Shown here: positions 1-12,092 of the stretch, one piece after another
Numbering within the stretch: the stretch's first letter is position 1
Layout of the letters: each line of letters opens with the position of its first letter
Source of the DNA: Ptiloglossa arizonensis
Taxonomy: Eukaryota; Arthropoda; Insecta; Hymenoptera; Colletidae
DNA: 64,000 nt
NCBI RefSeq assembly: GCF_051014685.1
Contig: NW_027478438.1
Location: forward strand, 248,001 to 312,000
Direction of reading: 5' to 3'
Position numbers and translations under genes: made by a program
The notes under the pieces: model-generated
What the model was told of the DNA's origin: nothing
Databases searched by the model: none
What the model saw: only the letters and a program-made list of their open reading frames with translations

Positions 1-59
1 AATAATCGAGTTCGCCAATCCGTTCGCGTGGTATCGGAGTTTGAAGTTAAGGACTGGTT
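1..59. repeat. partial satellite monomer at the left edge
   Basis: This is the last third of a monomer cut by the window edge. It carries the rare reading GTTCGCGTGGTATCGGAG in place of GTTCGCGAGATATGGGAG. The same rare form occurs at about 12388-12446 and 21768-21826, near the ends of the two large 10 kb blocks. An older, more diverged relative of those block ends may therefore lie to the left of the window. Confidence 0.9.
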
Positions 60-236
60 GAGAAACCATCAAAATTTTCGCAAATCTGATACTCGAAACC
101 AATAACTACTATGGTCTAGGGCAAAAATACACATACCGTTGTAATCGGACGAGTTTCTGGTATCAGATGCAACAGGAATTTCTCGAGTTCGTCAATCCGT
201 TCGCGAGATATGGGAGTTTGAAATTAAGGAGCGGTT

Positions 237-411
237 GAGAAACCATCAAAATTTTCGCAAGTCTGATACTCGAAACCAATAAATACAAAGGCTTAGGGGA
301 AAAATACACATACCGTTGTAATCGGGGGAGTTTCTTCTTTCAGATGCAAACGGAACTTCTCGTGTTCGTCAAAGGTCGCGAGATATGGATGTTTGAAATT
401 AAGGAATGGTT
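237..411. repeat. 175-bp length-variant monomer
   Basis: The spacing between unit starts is 175 bp. The missing 2 bp lie near 366-376, where the usual GTCAATCAGTTCGCG (as at 9396-9407) reads GTCAAAGGTCGCG. The variant is seen once, so it was not spread by the later duplications in this window. Confidence 0.9.
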
Positions 412-1547
412 GAGAAACCATCACAAATTTCGCAAGTCTGATACTCGATCCCATTAACTGGAATGGCCTACGGGAAAAGTACACATACCATTGTAATCGG
501 GCGAGTTTCTACTTTCAGATGCAACAGGCATTTCTCGAGTTCGTCAATCCGTTCGCGAGAAATGGGAGCTTGAAGTTTAGGAATGGTTGAGAAACCATCA
601 AAATTTTCGCTGGTCTGATACTCGAAATCAATAACTTGAATGGCCTAGGGGAAAAGTACACCTACCGTTGTAATCGGGCGGGTTGCTACTTTCAGAAACA
701 ACAGGAATTTCTCGAGTTCGTCAATGCGCTCGCGAGATATGGGAGTTTGAAGTTAAGGAATGGTTGAAAAACCATCAAAATTTTCGCAAGTCTGATACTC
801 GAAACCAATAACTACAAAGGCCTAGGGGAAAAATACACATACCGTTGTAATCGGGCGAGTTTCTACTTCCACATGCAACAGGAATTTCTCGAGTTCGTCA
901 ATCCGTTCGCGAGATATGGGAGTTTGAAGTTAAGGAATGGTAGAGAAACCATCAAAATTTTCGCAGGTTTGATACTCGAAACCAACAATTGGAATGGCCT
1001 AGGGGAAAAATGCACATACCTTTGTAATCGGCTGAGTTTCTACTTTCAGATGCAACAGGAATTTCTCGAGTTCGTCAATCCGTTCGCGAGATATGGGAGT
1101 TTGAAGTTAAGGAATGCTTGAGAAACCATCAACATTCTCGCAAGTCTGATACTCGAAACGAATAACTGGGTTGACCTAGGGTAAAAGTACACACGCCATT
1201 GTAATCGGTCGACTTTCTACTTTCAGATGCAGCAGGAACTTCTCGAGTTCGTCATTCCGTTCGCAAGATATGGGAGTTTGAAGTTAAGGAATGGTTGAGA
1301 AACCATCAAAATTTTCGCAGGTCTGATACTCGAAACCAATAACTGGAATGGCCTACGGGAAAAGTACACACACCATTGTAATCGGGCGAGTTTCCACTTT
1401 CAGATGCAACAGGAATTTCTCGAGTTCGTCAATCCGTTCGCGAGAAATGGGAGTTTGAATTTAAGGAATGGTTGAGAAACCATCAAAATTATCGCTGATT
1501 TGATATTCGAAACCAATAACTACAAAGGCCTAGGGGAAAAATACACA

Positions 1548-1564
1548 TATCGTTGTAATCGGGC
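1548..1564 (+). other. CENP-B-box-like site 1, stronger variant (TATCG form)
   Basis: TATCGTTGTAATCGGGC has 8 of the 9 essential bases of the mammalian box, because CATACCG has become CATATCG. A similar reading, AAATATCGTTG, occurs near 59473. Confidence 0.4.
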
Positions 1565-1827
1565 GAGTTTCTACTTTCAGATGCAACAGGAATTTCTCGA
1601 GTTCGTCAATCCGTTCGCGAGAAATGGGAGCTTGAAGTTTAGGAATGGTTGAGAAACAATCAAAATTTTCGCTGGTCTGATACTCGAAATCAATAACTGG
1701 AATGCCCTAGGGGAAAAATACACCAACCGTTGTAATCGGGCGAGTTTCTAATTTCAGATGCAACAGGAATTTCTCGAGTTCGTCAATCCGTCGGCGAGAT
1801 ATGGGAGTTTGAAGTTAAGGAATGTTT

Positions 1828-3597
1828 GAGAAACCATCAAAATTTTCGCAGGTCTGATACTTGAAACCAATAACTGGAAGTGCCTCGGGGAGAAGTACAC
1901 ACACCATTCTAACCGGGCGAGTTTCTAATTTCAGATACAACAGGAATTTCTCGAGTTCGTCAATCCGTTCGCGAGATATGTAAGTGTGAAGTTAAGGAAT
2001 GGTTGAGAAACCACCAAAATTTTAGCAAGTCTGATACTCGAAACCAATAACTACAATGGCCTAGGGGAAAAGTACATATTCCGTTGTAATCGGGCGAGTT
2101 TCTACTTTCAGATGCAACAGGAATTTCTCGAGTTCGTCAATCCGTTCGCGAGATATGGCAGTTTGAAGTTAAGGAATGGTTGAGAAACCACCAAAATTTT
2201 AGCAAGTCTGATACTCGAAACCAATAACTACAATGGCCTAGGGGAAAAATACACATACCGTTGCAATCGGGCGAGTTTCTACTTTCAGATGCAACAGGAA
2301 TTTCTCGAGTTCGTCAATCCGTTCGCGAGATATGGGAGTTTGAAGTTAAGGAATGTTTGAGAAACCATCAAAATTTTCGCAGGTCTGATACACGAAACCA
2401 ATAACTGGAATGGCCTAGGGGAGAAGTACACACACCATTCTAACCGGGCGAGTTTCTACTTTCAGATACAACAGGAATTTCTCGAGTTCGTCAATCCGTT
2501 CGCGAGATATGTAAGTGTGAAGTTAAGGAATGGTTGAGAAACCACCAAAATTTTAGCAAGTCTGATACTCGAAACCAATAACTACAGTGGCCTAGGGGAA
2601 AAATACACATACCGTTGCAATCGGGCGAGTTTCTACTTTCAGATGCAACAGGAATTTCTCGAGTTCGTCAATCCGTTCGCGAGATATGGGAGTTTGAAGT
2701 TAAGGAATGTTTGAGAAACCATCAAAATTTTCGCAGGTCTGATACACGAAACCAATAACTGGAATGGCCTAGGGGAGAAGTACACACACCATTCTAACCG
2801 GGCGAGTTTCTACTTTCAGATACAACAGGAATTTATCGAGTTCGTCAATCCGTTCGCGAGATATGTAAGTGTGAAGTTAAGGAATGGTTGAGAAACCACC
2901 AAAATTTTAGCAAGTCTGATACTCGAAACCAATAACTACAATGGCCTAGGGGAAAAGTACATATTCCGTTGTAATCGGGCGAGTTTCTACTTTCAGATGC
3001 AACAGGAATTTCTCGAGTTCGTCAATCCGTTCGCGAGATATGGCAGTTTGAAGTTAAGGAATGGTTGAGAAACCACCAAAATTTTAGCAAGTCTGATACT
3101 CGAAACCAATAACTACAATGGCCTAGGGGAAAAATACACATACCGTTGCAATCGGGCGAGTTTCTACTTTCAGATGCAACAGGAATTTCTCGAGTTCGTC
3201 AATCCGTTCGCGAGATATGGGAGTTTGAAGTTAAGGAATGTTTGAGAAACCATCAAAATTTTCGCAGGTCTGATACACGAAACCAATAACTGGAATGGCC
3301 TAGGGGAGAAGTACACACACCATTCTAACCGGGCGAGTTTCTACTTTCAGATACAACAGGAATTTCTCGAGTTCGTCAATCCGTTCGCGAGATATGTAAG
3401 TGTGAAGTTAAGGAATGGTTGAGAAACCACCAAAATTTTAGCAAGTCTGATACTCGAAACCAATAACTACAATGGCCTAGGGGAAAAATACACATACCGT
3501 TGCAATCGGGCGAGTTTCTACTTTCACATGCAACAGGAATTTCTCGAGTTCGTCAATCCGTTCGCGAGATATGGCAGTTTGAAGTTAAGGAATGGTT
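1828..3597. repeat. short higher-order repeat of monomer types X, Y and Z
   Basis: Ten monomers follow the order X Y Z X Z X Y Z X and then a Z/Y hybrid, starting at 1828, 2005, 2182, 2359, 2536, 2713, 2890, 3067, 3244 and 3421. X has GCAGGTCTGATAC, CATTCTAACCGGG, AGATACAACAGG and GATATGTAAGTGTG. Y has TTTTAGCAAG, GTACATATTCCG and ATGGCAG. Z has TTTTAGCAAG, CCGTTGCAATCGG and a closing AATGTTT. Periods of 354, 531 and 885 bp result. Z, X and Y recur at 13155, 13332 and 13509. Units of the same type are nearly identical while different types differ at many sites, which defines a higher-order repeat. Confidence 0.92.
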
Positions 3598-6500
3598 GAG
3601 ATACCATTAAAATTTTCGCAAGTCTGGTACTCGAAACCAATAACTACAAAGGCCTAGGGGAAAAATACACATACCGTTGTAATCGGGCGAGTTTCTACTT
3701 CCACATGCAACAGGAATTTCTCGAGTTCGTCAATCAGTTCGCGAGATATGGGAGTTTAAAGTTAAGGAATGGTTGAGAAACCATCAAAATTTTCGCTGGT
3801 CGAATACTCGAAACCAATAACTGGAATGGCCTAGGGGAAAAGTACACACACCATTGTAATCGGGCTAGTTTCTACTTTCAGATGCAACAGGAATTTCTCG
3901 AGTTGGTCTATCCGTTCGCGAGCTATGGGAGTTTGAAGTTAAGGAATGGGAAAGAAACCATCAAAATTTTCGCAGGTCTGATACTCGAAACCAACAACTG
4001 GAATGGCCTAGGGGAAAAATGCACATACTTTTGTAATCGGGCGAGTTTCTACTTTCAGATGCAACAGGAATATCTCGAGTTCGTCAATCCGTTCGCGAGA
4101 TATGGGAGTTTGAAGTTAAGGAATGGTTGAGAAACCAAGAAAGTTTTCGCAAGTCTGATACTCGAAAGCATTACCTGGAATGGCCTAGGGGAAAAGTACA
4201 AACACCATTGCAATCGGGCGGGTTGCTACTTTCAGAAACAACAGGAATTTCTCGAGTTCGTCAATGCGCTCGCGAGATATGGGAGTTTGAAGTTAAGGAA
4301 TGGTTGAAAAACCATCAAAATTTTCGCAAGTCTGATACTCGAAACCAATAACTACAAAGGCCTAGGGGAAAAATACACATACCGTTGTAATCGGGCGAGT
4401 TTCTACTTCCACATGCAACAGGAATTTCTCGAGTTCGTCAATCCGTTCGCGAGATATGGGAGTTTGAAGTTAAGGAATGGTAGAGAAACCATCAAAATTT
4501 TCGCAGGTTTGATACTCGAAACCAACAATTGGAATGGCCTAGGGGAAAAATGCACATACCTTTGTAATCGGCTGAGTTTCTACTTTCAGATGCAACAGGA
4601 ATTTCTCGAGTTCGTCAATCCGTTCGCGAGATATGGGAGTGTGAAGTTAAGGAATGGTTGAGAAACCAAGAAAGTTTTCGCAAGTCTGATACTCGAAAGC
4701 ATTACCTGGAATGGCCTAGGGGAAAAGTACAAACACCATTGCAATCGGGCGGGTTGCTACTTTCAGAAACAACAGGAATTTCTCGAGTTCGTCAATGCGC
4801 TCGCGAGATATGGGAGTTTGAAGTTAAGGAATGGTTGAGAAACCATCAAAATTTTCGCAAGTCTGATACTCGAAACCAATAACTACAAAGGCCTAGGGGA
4901 AAAATACACATACCGTTGTAATCGGGCGAGTTTCTACTTCCACATGCAACAGGAATTTCTCGAGTTCGTCAATCCGTTCGCGAGATATGGGAGTTTGAAG
5001 TTAAGGAATGGTCGAGAAACCATCAAAATTTTCGCTGGTCGAATACTCGAAACCAATAACTGGAATGGCGTAGGGGAAAAGTACAGACACCATTGTAATC
5101 GGGCTAGTTTCTACTTTCAGATGCAACAGGAATTTCTCGAGTTCGTCAATCAGTTCGCGAGATATGGGAGTTTGAAGTTAAGGAATGGTTGAGAAACCAT
5201 CAAAATTATCGCAAGTCTGCTACTCGATCCCATTAACTGGAATGGCCTACGGGAAAAGTACACATACCATTGTAATCGGGCGAGTTTCTACTTTCAGATG
5301 CAACAGGAATTTCTCGAGTTCGTCAATCCGTTCGCGAGAAATGGGAGCTTGAAGTTTAGGAATGGTTGAGAAACCATCAAAATTTTCGCTGGTCTGATAC
5401 TCGAAATCAATAACTGGAATGCCCTAGGGGAAAAATACACCTACCGTTGTAATCGGGCGAGTTTCTAATTTCAGATGCAACAGGAATTTCTCGAGTTCGT
5501 CAATCTGTCGGCGAGATATGGGAGTTTGAAGTTAAGGAATGTTTGCTAAACCATCAAAATTTTCGCAGGTCTGATACTTGAAACCCATAACTGGAATGGC
5601 CTCGGGGAGAAGTACACACACCATTCTAACCGGGCGAGTTTCTACTTTCAGATACAACAGGAATTTCTCGAGTTCGTCAATCCGTTCGCGAGATATGTAA
5701 GTGTGAAGTTAAGGAATGGTTGAGAAACCATCAAAATTTTCGCAAGTCTGATACTCGAAACCAATAACTACAATGGCCTAGGGGAAAAATACACATACCT
5801 TTGTAATCGGGCGAGTTTCTACTTTCTGATGCAACAGGAATTTCTCGAGTTCGTCAATCCGTTCGCGAGATATGGGAGTTTAAAGTTAAGGAATGGTTGA
5901 GAAACCATCAAAATTTTCGCTGGTCGAATACTCGAAACCAACAACTGGAATGGCCCAGGGGAAAAATGCACATACCTTTGTAATCGGGCGAGTTTCTACT
6001 TTCAGATGCAACAGGAATATCTCGAGTTCGTCAATCCGTTCGCGAGATATGGGAGTTTAAAGTTAAGGAATGGCTGAGAAACCATCAAAATTTTCGCTGG
6101 TCGAATACTCGAAACCAACAACTGGAATGGCCCAGGGGAAAAATGCACATACCTTTGTAATCGGGCGAGTTTCTACTTTCAGATGCAACAGGAATATCTC
6201 GAGTTCGTCAATCCGTTCGCGAGATATGGGAGTGTGAAGTTAAGGAATGGTTGAGAAACCAAGAAAGTTTTCGCAAGTCTGATACTCGAAAGCATTACCT
6301 GGAATGGCCTAGGGGAAAAGTACAAACACCATTGCAATCGGGCTGGTTGCTACTTTCAGAAACAACAGGAATTTCTCGAGTTCGTCAATGCGCTCGCGAG
6401 ATATGGGAGTTTGAAGCTAAGGAATGGTTGAGAAACCATCAAAATTTTCGCAAGTCTGATACTCGAAACCAATAACTACAAAGGCCTAGGGGAAAAATAC

Positions 6501-7034
6501 ACATACCGTTGTACTCGGGCGAGTTTCTACTTCCACATGCAACAGGAATTTCTCGAGTTCGTCAATCCGTTCGCGAGATATGGGAGTTTGAAGTTAAGGA
6601 ATGGTTGAGAAACCATCAAAATTTTCGCTGGTCGAATACTCGAAACCAATAACTGGAATGGCGTAGGGGAAAAGTACACACACCATTGTAATCGGGCTAG
6701 TTTCTACTTTCAGATGCAACAGGAATTTCTCGAGTTCGTCAATCCGTTCGCGAGATATGGGAGTTTGAAGTTAAGGAATGGTTGAGAAACCATCAAAATT
6801 TTCGCAAGTCTGATACTCGAAACCAATAACTACAAAGGCCTAGGGGAAAAATACACATACCGTTGTAATCGGGCGAGTTTCTACTTCCACATGCAACAGG
6901 AATTTCTCGAGTTCGTCAATCCGTTCGCGAGATATGGGAGTTTGAAGTTAAGGAATGGTTGAGAAACCATCAAAATTTTCGCAAGTCTGATACTCGAAAC
7001 CAATAACTACAAAGGCCTAGGGGAAAAATACACA

Positions 7035-7051
7035 TACCGTTGTAATCGGGC
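7035..7051 (+). other. CENP-B-box-like sequence, site 1 (representative)
   Basis: TACCGTTGTAATCGGGC aligned to the mammalian box YTTCGTTGGAARCGGGA agrees at 12 of 17 positions, and at 7 of the 9 bases usually called essential (TTCG, A, CGGG). The two failures are in the TT of TTCG. The sequence recurs in most type A monomers. Type B monomers read CCATTG, which removes another essential base. Binding is not shown, and the resemblance could be chance. Confidence 0.45.
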
Positions 7052-7099
7052 GAGTTTCTACTTCCACATGCAACAGGAATTTCTCGAGTTCGTCAATCC

Positions 7100-7116
7100 G
7101 TTCGCGAGATATGGGA
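7100..7116 (+). other. CENP-B-box-like sequence, site 2 (representative)
   Basis: GTTCGCGAGATATGGGA fits the relaxed pattern NTTCGNNNNANNCGGGN at 8 of 9 fixed positions, failing only at TGGG for CGGG. It lies 65 bp downstream of site 1 on the same strand. Subfamilies alter it: GAGCTATGGG and GAGGTATGGG lose the central A, whereas GAGAAATGGG and GGGATATGGG keep 8 of 9. I saw no monomer with all nine. Confidence 0.4.
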
Positions 7117-8022
7117 GTTTGAAGTTAAGGAATGGTTGAGAAACCATCAAAATTTTCGCTGGTCGAATACTCGATACCAATAACTGGAATGGCCTAGGGG
7201 AAAAGTACACACACCATTGTAATCGGGCTAGTTTCTACTTTCAGATGCTAAAATAATTTCTCGAGTTCGTCAATCCGTTCGCGAGCTATGGGAGTTTGAA
7301 GTTAAGGAATGGTTGAGAAACCATCAAAGTTTTCGCAGGTCTGATACTCGAAACCAACAACTGGAATGGCCTAGGAGAAAAATGCACATACCTTTGTAAT
7401 CGGGCGAGTTTCTACTTTCAGATGCAACAGGAATATCTCGAGTTCGTCAATCCGTTCGCGAGATATGGGAGTTTGAAGTTAAGGAATGGTTGAGAAACCA
7501 AGAAAGATTTCGCAAGTCTGATACTCGAAAGCATTACCCGGAATGGCCTAGGGGAAAAGTACAAACACCATTGCAATCGGGCGGGTTGCTACTTTCAGAA
7601 ACAACAGGAATTTCTCGAGTTCGTCAATGCGCTCGCGAGATATGGGAGTTTGAAGTTAAGGAATGGCTGAGAAATCATCAAAATTTTCGCAAGTCTGATA
7701 CACGAATCCAATAACTACTATGGCCTAGGGCAAAAATACACATACCGTTGTGATCGGGCGAGTTTCTGCTTTCAGATGGAATAGGAAATTCTCGAGTTCG
7801 TCAATCCGTTCGCGAGATATGGAAGTTCGAAGTTAAGGAATGATTGAGAAACCATCAAAATTTTCGCTGGTCTGATACTCGAAATCAATAACTACAATGG
7901 CCTAGGGGAAAAATACACATACCGTTGTAATCGGGCGAGTTTCTGCTTTCAGATGCAACAGGAATTTCTCGAGTTCGTCAATGCGTTCGCGAGATATGGG
8001 AGTTTGAAGTTAAGGAATGGTT

Positions 8023-8199
8023 GAGAAACCATCGATATATTCGCTGGTCGAATACTCGAAACCAATAACTGGAATGGCCTAGGGGAAAAGTACACACACC
8101 ATTGTAATCGGGCTAGTTTCTACTTTCAGATGCAACAGGAATTTCTCGAGTTCGTCAATGCGTTCGCGAGATATGGGAGTTTGAAGTTAAGGAATGGTT
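8023..8199. repeat. representative type B monomer (CTGGAATGG ... CCATTG)
   Basis: This second common form has AACTGGAATGGCC, GAAAAGTACACACACCATTG and TTTCAGATGCAACAGG, and often TTCGCTGGTC instead of TTCGCAAGTC. It is followed by a near-identical type B unit at 8200-8376. Both share the local reading ATATATTCGCTGG. Types A and B are interspersed through the array without strict alternation. The CCATTG reading is what CpG decay of CCGTTG on the opposite strand would give. Confidence 0.9.
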
Positions 8200-9118
8200 G
8201 AGAAACCATCAATATATTCGCTGGTCGAATACTCGAAACCAATAACTGGAGTGGCCTAGGGGAAAAGTACACACACCATTGTAATCGGGCTAGTTTCTAC
8301 TTTCAGATGCAACAGGAATTTCTCGAGTTCGTCAATGCGTTCGCGAGATATGTAAGTGTGATGTTAAGGAATGGTTGAGAAACCATCAAAATTTTCGAAA
8401 GTCTGGTACTCGAAACCAACAACTGGAATGGCCTAGGGGAAAAATGCACATACCTTTGTAATCGGCTGAGTTTCTACTTTCAGATGCAACAGGAATTTCT
8501 CGAGTTCGTCAATCCGTTCGCGAGATATGGGAGTTTGAAGTTAAGGAATGCTTGAGAAACCATCAAAATTCTCGCAAGTCTGATACTCGAAACGAATAAC
8601 TGGAATGACCTAGGGTAAAAGTACACACACCATTGTAATCGGTCGACTTTCTACTTTCAGATGCAACAGGAAATAATCGAGTTTGTCAATCTGTTCGCGA
8701 GATATGGGAGTTTGAAGTTAAGGAATGGTTGAGAAACCATCAAAATTTTCGCAAGTCTGATACTCGAAACCAATAACTACAAAGGCCTAGGGGAAAAATA
8801 CACATACCGTTGTAATCGGGCGAGTTTCTGCTTTCAGATGCAACAGGAATTTCTCGAGTTCGTCGATCCGTTCGCGAGATATGGGAGTTTGAAGTTAAGG
8901 AATGGTTGAGAAACCATCAAAATTTTCGCAAGTCTGATACTCGAAACCAATAAATACAAAGGCCTAGGGGAAAAATACACATACCGTTGTAATCGGGCGA
9001 GTTTCTACTTCCACATGCAACAGGAATTTCTCGAGTTCGTCAATCCGTTCGCGAGATATGGGAGTTTGAAATTAAGGAATGCTTGAGAAACCATCAAAAT
9101 TTTCGCAAGTCTGATTCT

Positions 9119-10300
9119 CGAAACTAATAACTACAAAGGCCTAGGGCAAAAATACACATACCGTTGTAATCGGACGAGTTTCTGGTATCAGATGCAACAG
9201 GAATTTCTCGAGTTCGTCGATCCGGTCGCGAGACATGGGAGTTTGAAATTAAGGAGCGGTTGAGAAACCATCAAAATTTTCGCAAGTCTGATACTCGAAA
9301 CCAATAAATACAAAGGCTTAGGGGAAAAATACACATACCGTTGTAATCGGGGGAGTTTCTTCGTCCAGATGCAAACGGAATTTCTCGTGTTCGTCAATCA
9401 GTTCGCGGGATATGGAAGTTTGAAATTAAGGAATGGTTGAGAAACCATCACAAATTTCGCAAGTCTGATACTCGATCCCATTAACTGGAATGGCCTACGG
9501 GAAATGTACACATACCATTGTAATCGGGCGAGTTTCTACTTTCAGATGCAACAGGAATTTCTCGAGTTCGTCAATCCGTTCGCGAGAAATGGGAGCTTGA
9601 AGTTTAGGAATGGTTGAGAAACCATCAAAATTTTCGCTGGTCTGATACTCGAAATCAATAACTTGAATGGCCTAGGGGAAAAGTACACCTACCGTTGTAA
9701 TCGGGCGAGTTTCTAATTTCAGATGCAACAGGAATTTCTCGAGTTCGTCAATCCGTTCGCGAGATATGGGAGTTTGAAGTTAAGGAATGGTTGAGAAACC
9801 ATCAAAATTTTCACAAGTCTGATACTCGAAACCAATAACTACAATGGCCTAGGGGAAAAATACACATACCGTTGCAATCGGGCGTGTTTCTACTTTCAGA
9901 TGCAACAGGAATTTCTCGAGTTCGTCAATCCGTTCGCGAGATATGTAAGTGTGAAGTTAAGGAATGGTTGAGAAACCATCAAAATTTTCGCAAGTCTGAT
10001 ACTCGAAACCAATAACTACAATGGCCTAGGGGAAAAATACACATTCCGTTGTAATCGGGCGAGTTTCTACTTTCAGATGCAACAGGAATTTCTCGAGTTC
10101 GTCAATCCGTTCGCGAGATATGGGAGTTTGAAGTTAAGGAATGTTTGAGAAACCATCAAAATTTTCGCAGGTGTGATACACGAAACCAATAACTGGAATG
10201 GCCTAGGGGAGAAGTACACACACCATTCTAACCGGGCGAGTTTCTACTTTCAGATACAACAGGAATTTCTCGAGTTCGTCAATCCGTTCGCGAGATATGG
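9119..10300. repeat. internal duplication within P1, first copy
   Basis: This stretch recurs at 10535-11716, eight monomers (1416 bp) away. Shared rare markers are GGCAAAAATAC, TTTCTGGTATCAG, GGTCGCGAGACATGGG, AAGGAGCGGTTG and CAAACGGAATTTCTCGTG. Just outside it, about 8550-8750 matches 10320-10530 at 1770 bp, so two monomers were lost between the copies. Confidence 0.9.
10044..10060 (+). other. CENP-B-box-like site 1, stronger variant (TTCCG form)
   Basis: TTCCGTTGTAATCGGGC agrees with the mammalian box at 13 of 17 positions and 8 of 9 essential bases. The TTCCG form also occurs in the Y monomers (near 2075 and 2965) and at about 11460, 11814, 13583 and 20132. Confidence 0.4.
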
Positions 10301-10534
10301 GAGTTTGAAGTTAAGGAATGCTTGAGAAACCATCAAAATTCTCGCAAGTCTGATACTCGAAACGAATAACTGGAATGACCTAGGGTAAAACTACACACAC
10401 CATTGTAATCGGTCGACTTTCTACTTTCAGATGCAACAGGAAATAATCGAGTTTGTCAATCTGTTCGCGAGATATGGGAGTTTGAAGTTAAGGAATGGTT
10501 GAGAAACCATCAAAATTTTCGCAAGTCTGATACT

Positions 10535-11716
10535 CGAAACTAATAACTACAAAGGCCTAGGGCAAAAATACACATACCGTTGTAATCGGACGAGTTTCTG
10601 GTATCAGATGCAACAGGAATTTCTCGAGTTCGTCGATCCGGTCGCGAGACATGGGAGTTTGAAATTAAGGAGCGGTTGAGAAACCATCAAAATTTTCGCA
10701 AGTCTGATACTCGAAACCAATAAATACAAAGGCTTAGGGGAAAAATACACATACCGTTGTAATCGGGGGAGTTTCTTCGTCCAGATGCAAACGGAATTTC
10801 TCGTGTTCGTCAATCAGTTCGCGGGATATGGAAGTTTGAAATTAAGGAATGGTTGAGAAACCATCACAAATTTCGCAAGTCTGATACTCGATCCCATTAA
10901 CTGGAATGGCCTACGGGAAATGTACACATACCATTGTAATCGGGCGAGTTTCTACTTTCAGATGCAACAGGAATTTCTCGAGTTCGTCAATCCGTTCGCG
11001 AGAAATGGGAGCTTGAAGTTTAGGAATGGTTGAGAAACCATCAAAATTTTCGCTGGTCTGATACTCGAAATCAATAACTTGAATGGCCTAGGGGAAAAGT
11101 ACACCTACCGTTGTAATCGGGCGAGTTTCTAATTTCAGATGCAACAGGAATTTCTCGAGTTCGTCAATCCGTTCGCGAGATATGGGAGTTTGAAGTTAAG
11201 GAATGGTTGAGAAACCATCAAAATTTTCACAAGTCTGATACTCGAAACCAATAACTACAATGGCCTAGGGGAAAAATACACATACCGTTGCAATCGGGCG
11301 TGTTTCTACTTTCAGATGCAACAGGAATTTCTCGAGTTCGTCAATCCGTTCGCGAGATATGTAAGTGTGAAGTTAAGGAATGGTTGAGAAACCATCAAAA
11401 TTTTCGCAAGTCTGATACTCGAAACCAATAACTACAATGGCCTAGGGGAAAAATACACATTCCGTTGTAATCGGGCGAGTTTCTACTTTCAGATGCAACA
11501 GGAATTTCTCGAGTTCGTCAATCCGTTCGCGAGATATGGGAGTTTGAAGTTAAGGAATGTTTGAGAAACCATCAAAATTTTCGCAGGTGTGATACACGAA
11601 ACCAATAACTGGAATGGCCTAGGGGAGAAGTACACACACCATTCTAACCGGGCGAGTTTCTACTTTCAGATACAACAGGAATTTCTCGAGTTCGTCAATC
11701 CGTTCGCGAGATATGT
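10535..11716. repeat. internal duplication within P1, second copy
   Basis: This copy matches 9119-10300 almost base for base. The copies part near 11716, where this one reads GATATGTAAGTG and the first reads GATATGGGAGTT. In P2 much of the equivalent stretch is gone: five monomers are missing near 21.2 kb. Confidence 0.9.
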
Positions 11717-11916
11717 AAGTGTGAAGTTAAGGAATGGTTGAGAAACCATCAAAATTTTCGCAAGTCTGATACTCGAAACCAATAACTACAATGGCCTAGG
11801 GGAAAAATACACATTCCGTTGTAATCGGGCGAGTTTCTACTTTCAGGTGCAACAGGAATTTCTCGAGTTCGTCAATCCGTTCGCGAGATATGGCAGTTTG
11901 AAGTTAAGGAATGGTT

Positions 11917-12092
11917 GAGATACAATCAAAATTTTCGCCAGTCTGATACTCGAAACCAATAACTACAAAGGCCTAGGGGAAAATACACATACCGTTGTAA
12001 TCGGGCGAGTTTCTACTTCCACATGCAACAGGAATTTCTCGAGTTCGTCAATCCGTTCGCGAGATATGGGAGTTTAAAGTTAAGGAATGGTT
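11917..12092. repeat. 176-bp length-variant monomer (P1)
   Basis: One A is missing from the A-run after CCTAGGGG (GGGGAAAATACAC instead of GGGGAAAAATACAC). The same monomer, with the shared marker GAGATACAATCAAAATT, occurs in P2 at 21297-21472. The deletion therefore predates the 10 kb duplication. Confidence 0.93.

Larger units (their letters stand above)
60..1827. repeat. mosaic left flank of ten monomers
   Basis: This stretch is a patchwork of segments that recur further right in other combinations. About 150-675 resembles about 9175-9700 (51 monomers apart). About 675-1105 resembles 4215-4645 (20 monomers apart). About 1560-2005 resembles 5277-5722 (21 monomers apart). Each match is in register with the monomer and ends abruptly. 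It carries private changes, including a 2-bp deletion. No gene is present. Confidence 0.85.
6784..7137. repeat. pair of identical adjacent monomers
   Basis: Monomers 6784-6960 and 6961-7137 read identically over 177 bp. P2 has only one counterpart (about 16872-17048), which differs by a TTCGACATG reading. This looks like a one-monomer gain in P1 or loss in P2 since the block duplicated. Confidence 0.93.
6961..7137. repeat. representative type A monomer (ACTACAAAGG ... CCGTTG)
   Basis: This common form has CTACAAAGGCCTAGG, GAAAAATACACATACCGTTG and TTCCACATGCAACAGG. By hand count it has 35 C and 39 G in 177 bp (41.8% G+C) and 10 CpG, against about 7.7 expected from base composition. It carries an AAAATTTT tract, a CCTAGG palindrome, a CTCGAG palindrome and TCGCGA. 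Both CENP-B-box-like sequences are present. Confidence 0.95.

Noticed and set aside
278..283. AATAAA polyadenylation-like hexamer in units with AATAAATACAAAGG (also near 8950, 9303, 10719, 12664, 18506)
   Set aside because: It arises from one substitution (AATAACTAC to AATAAATAC) in one subfamily and has no transcription unit around it.
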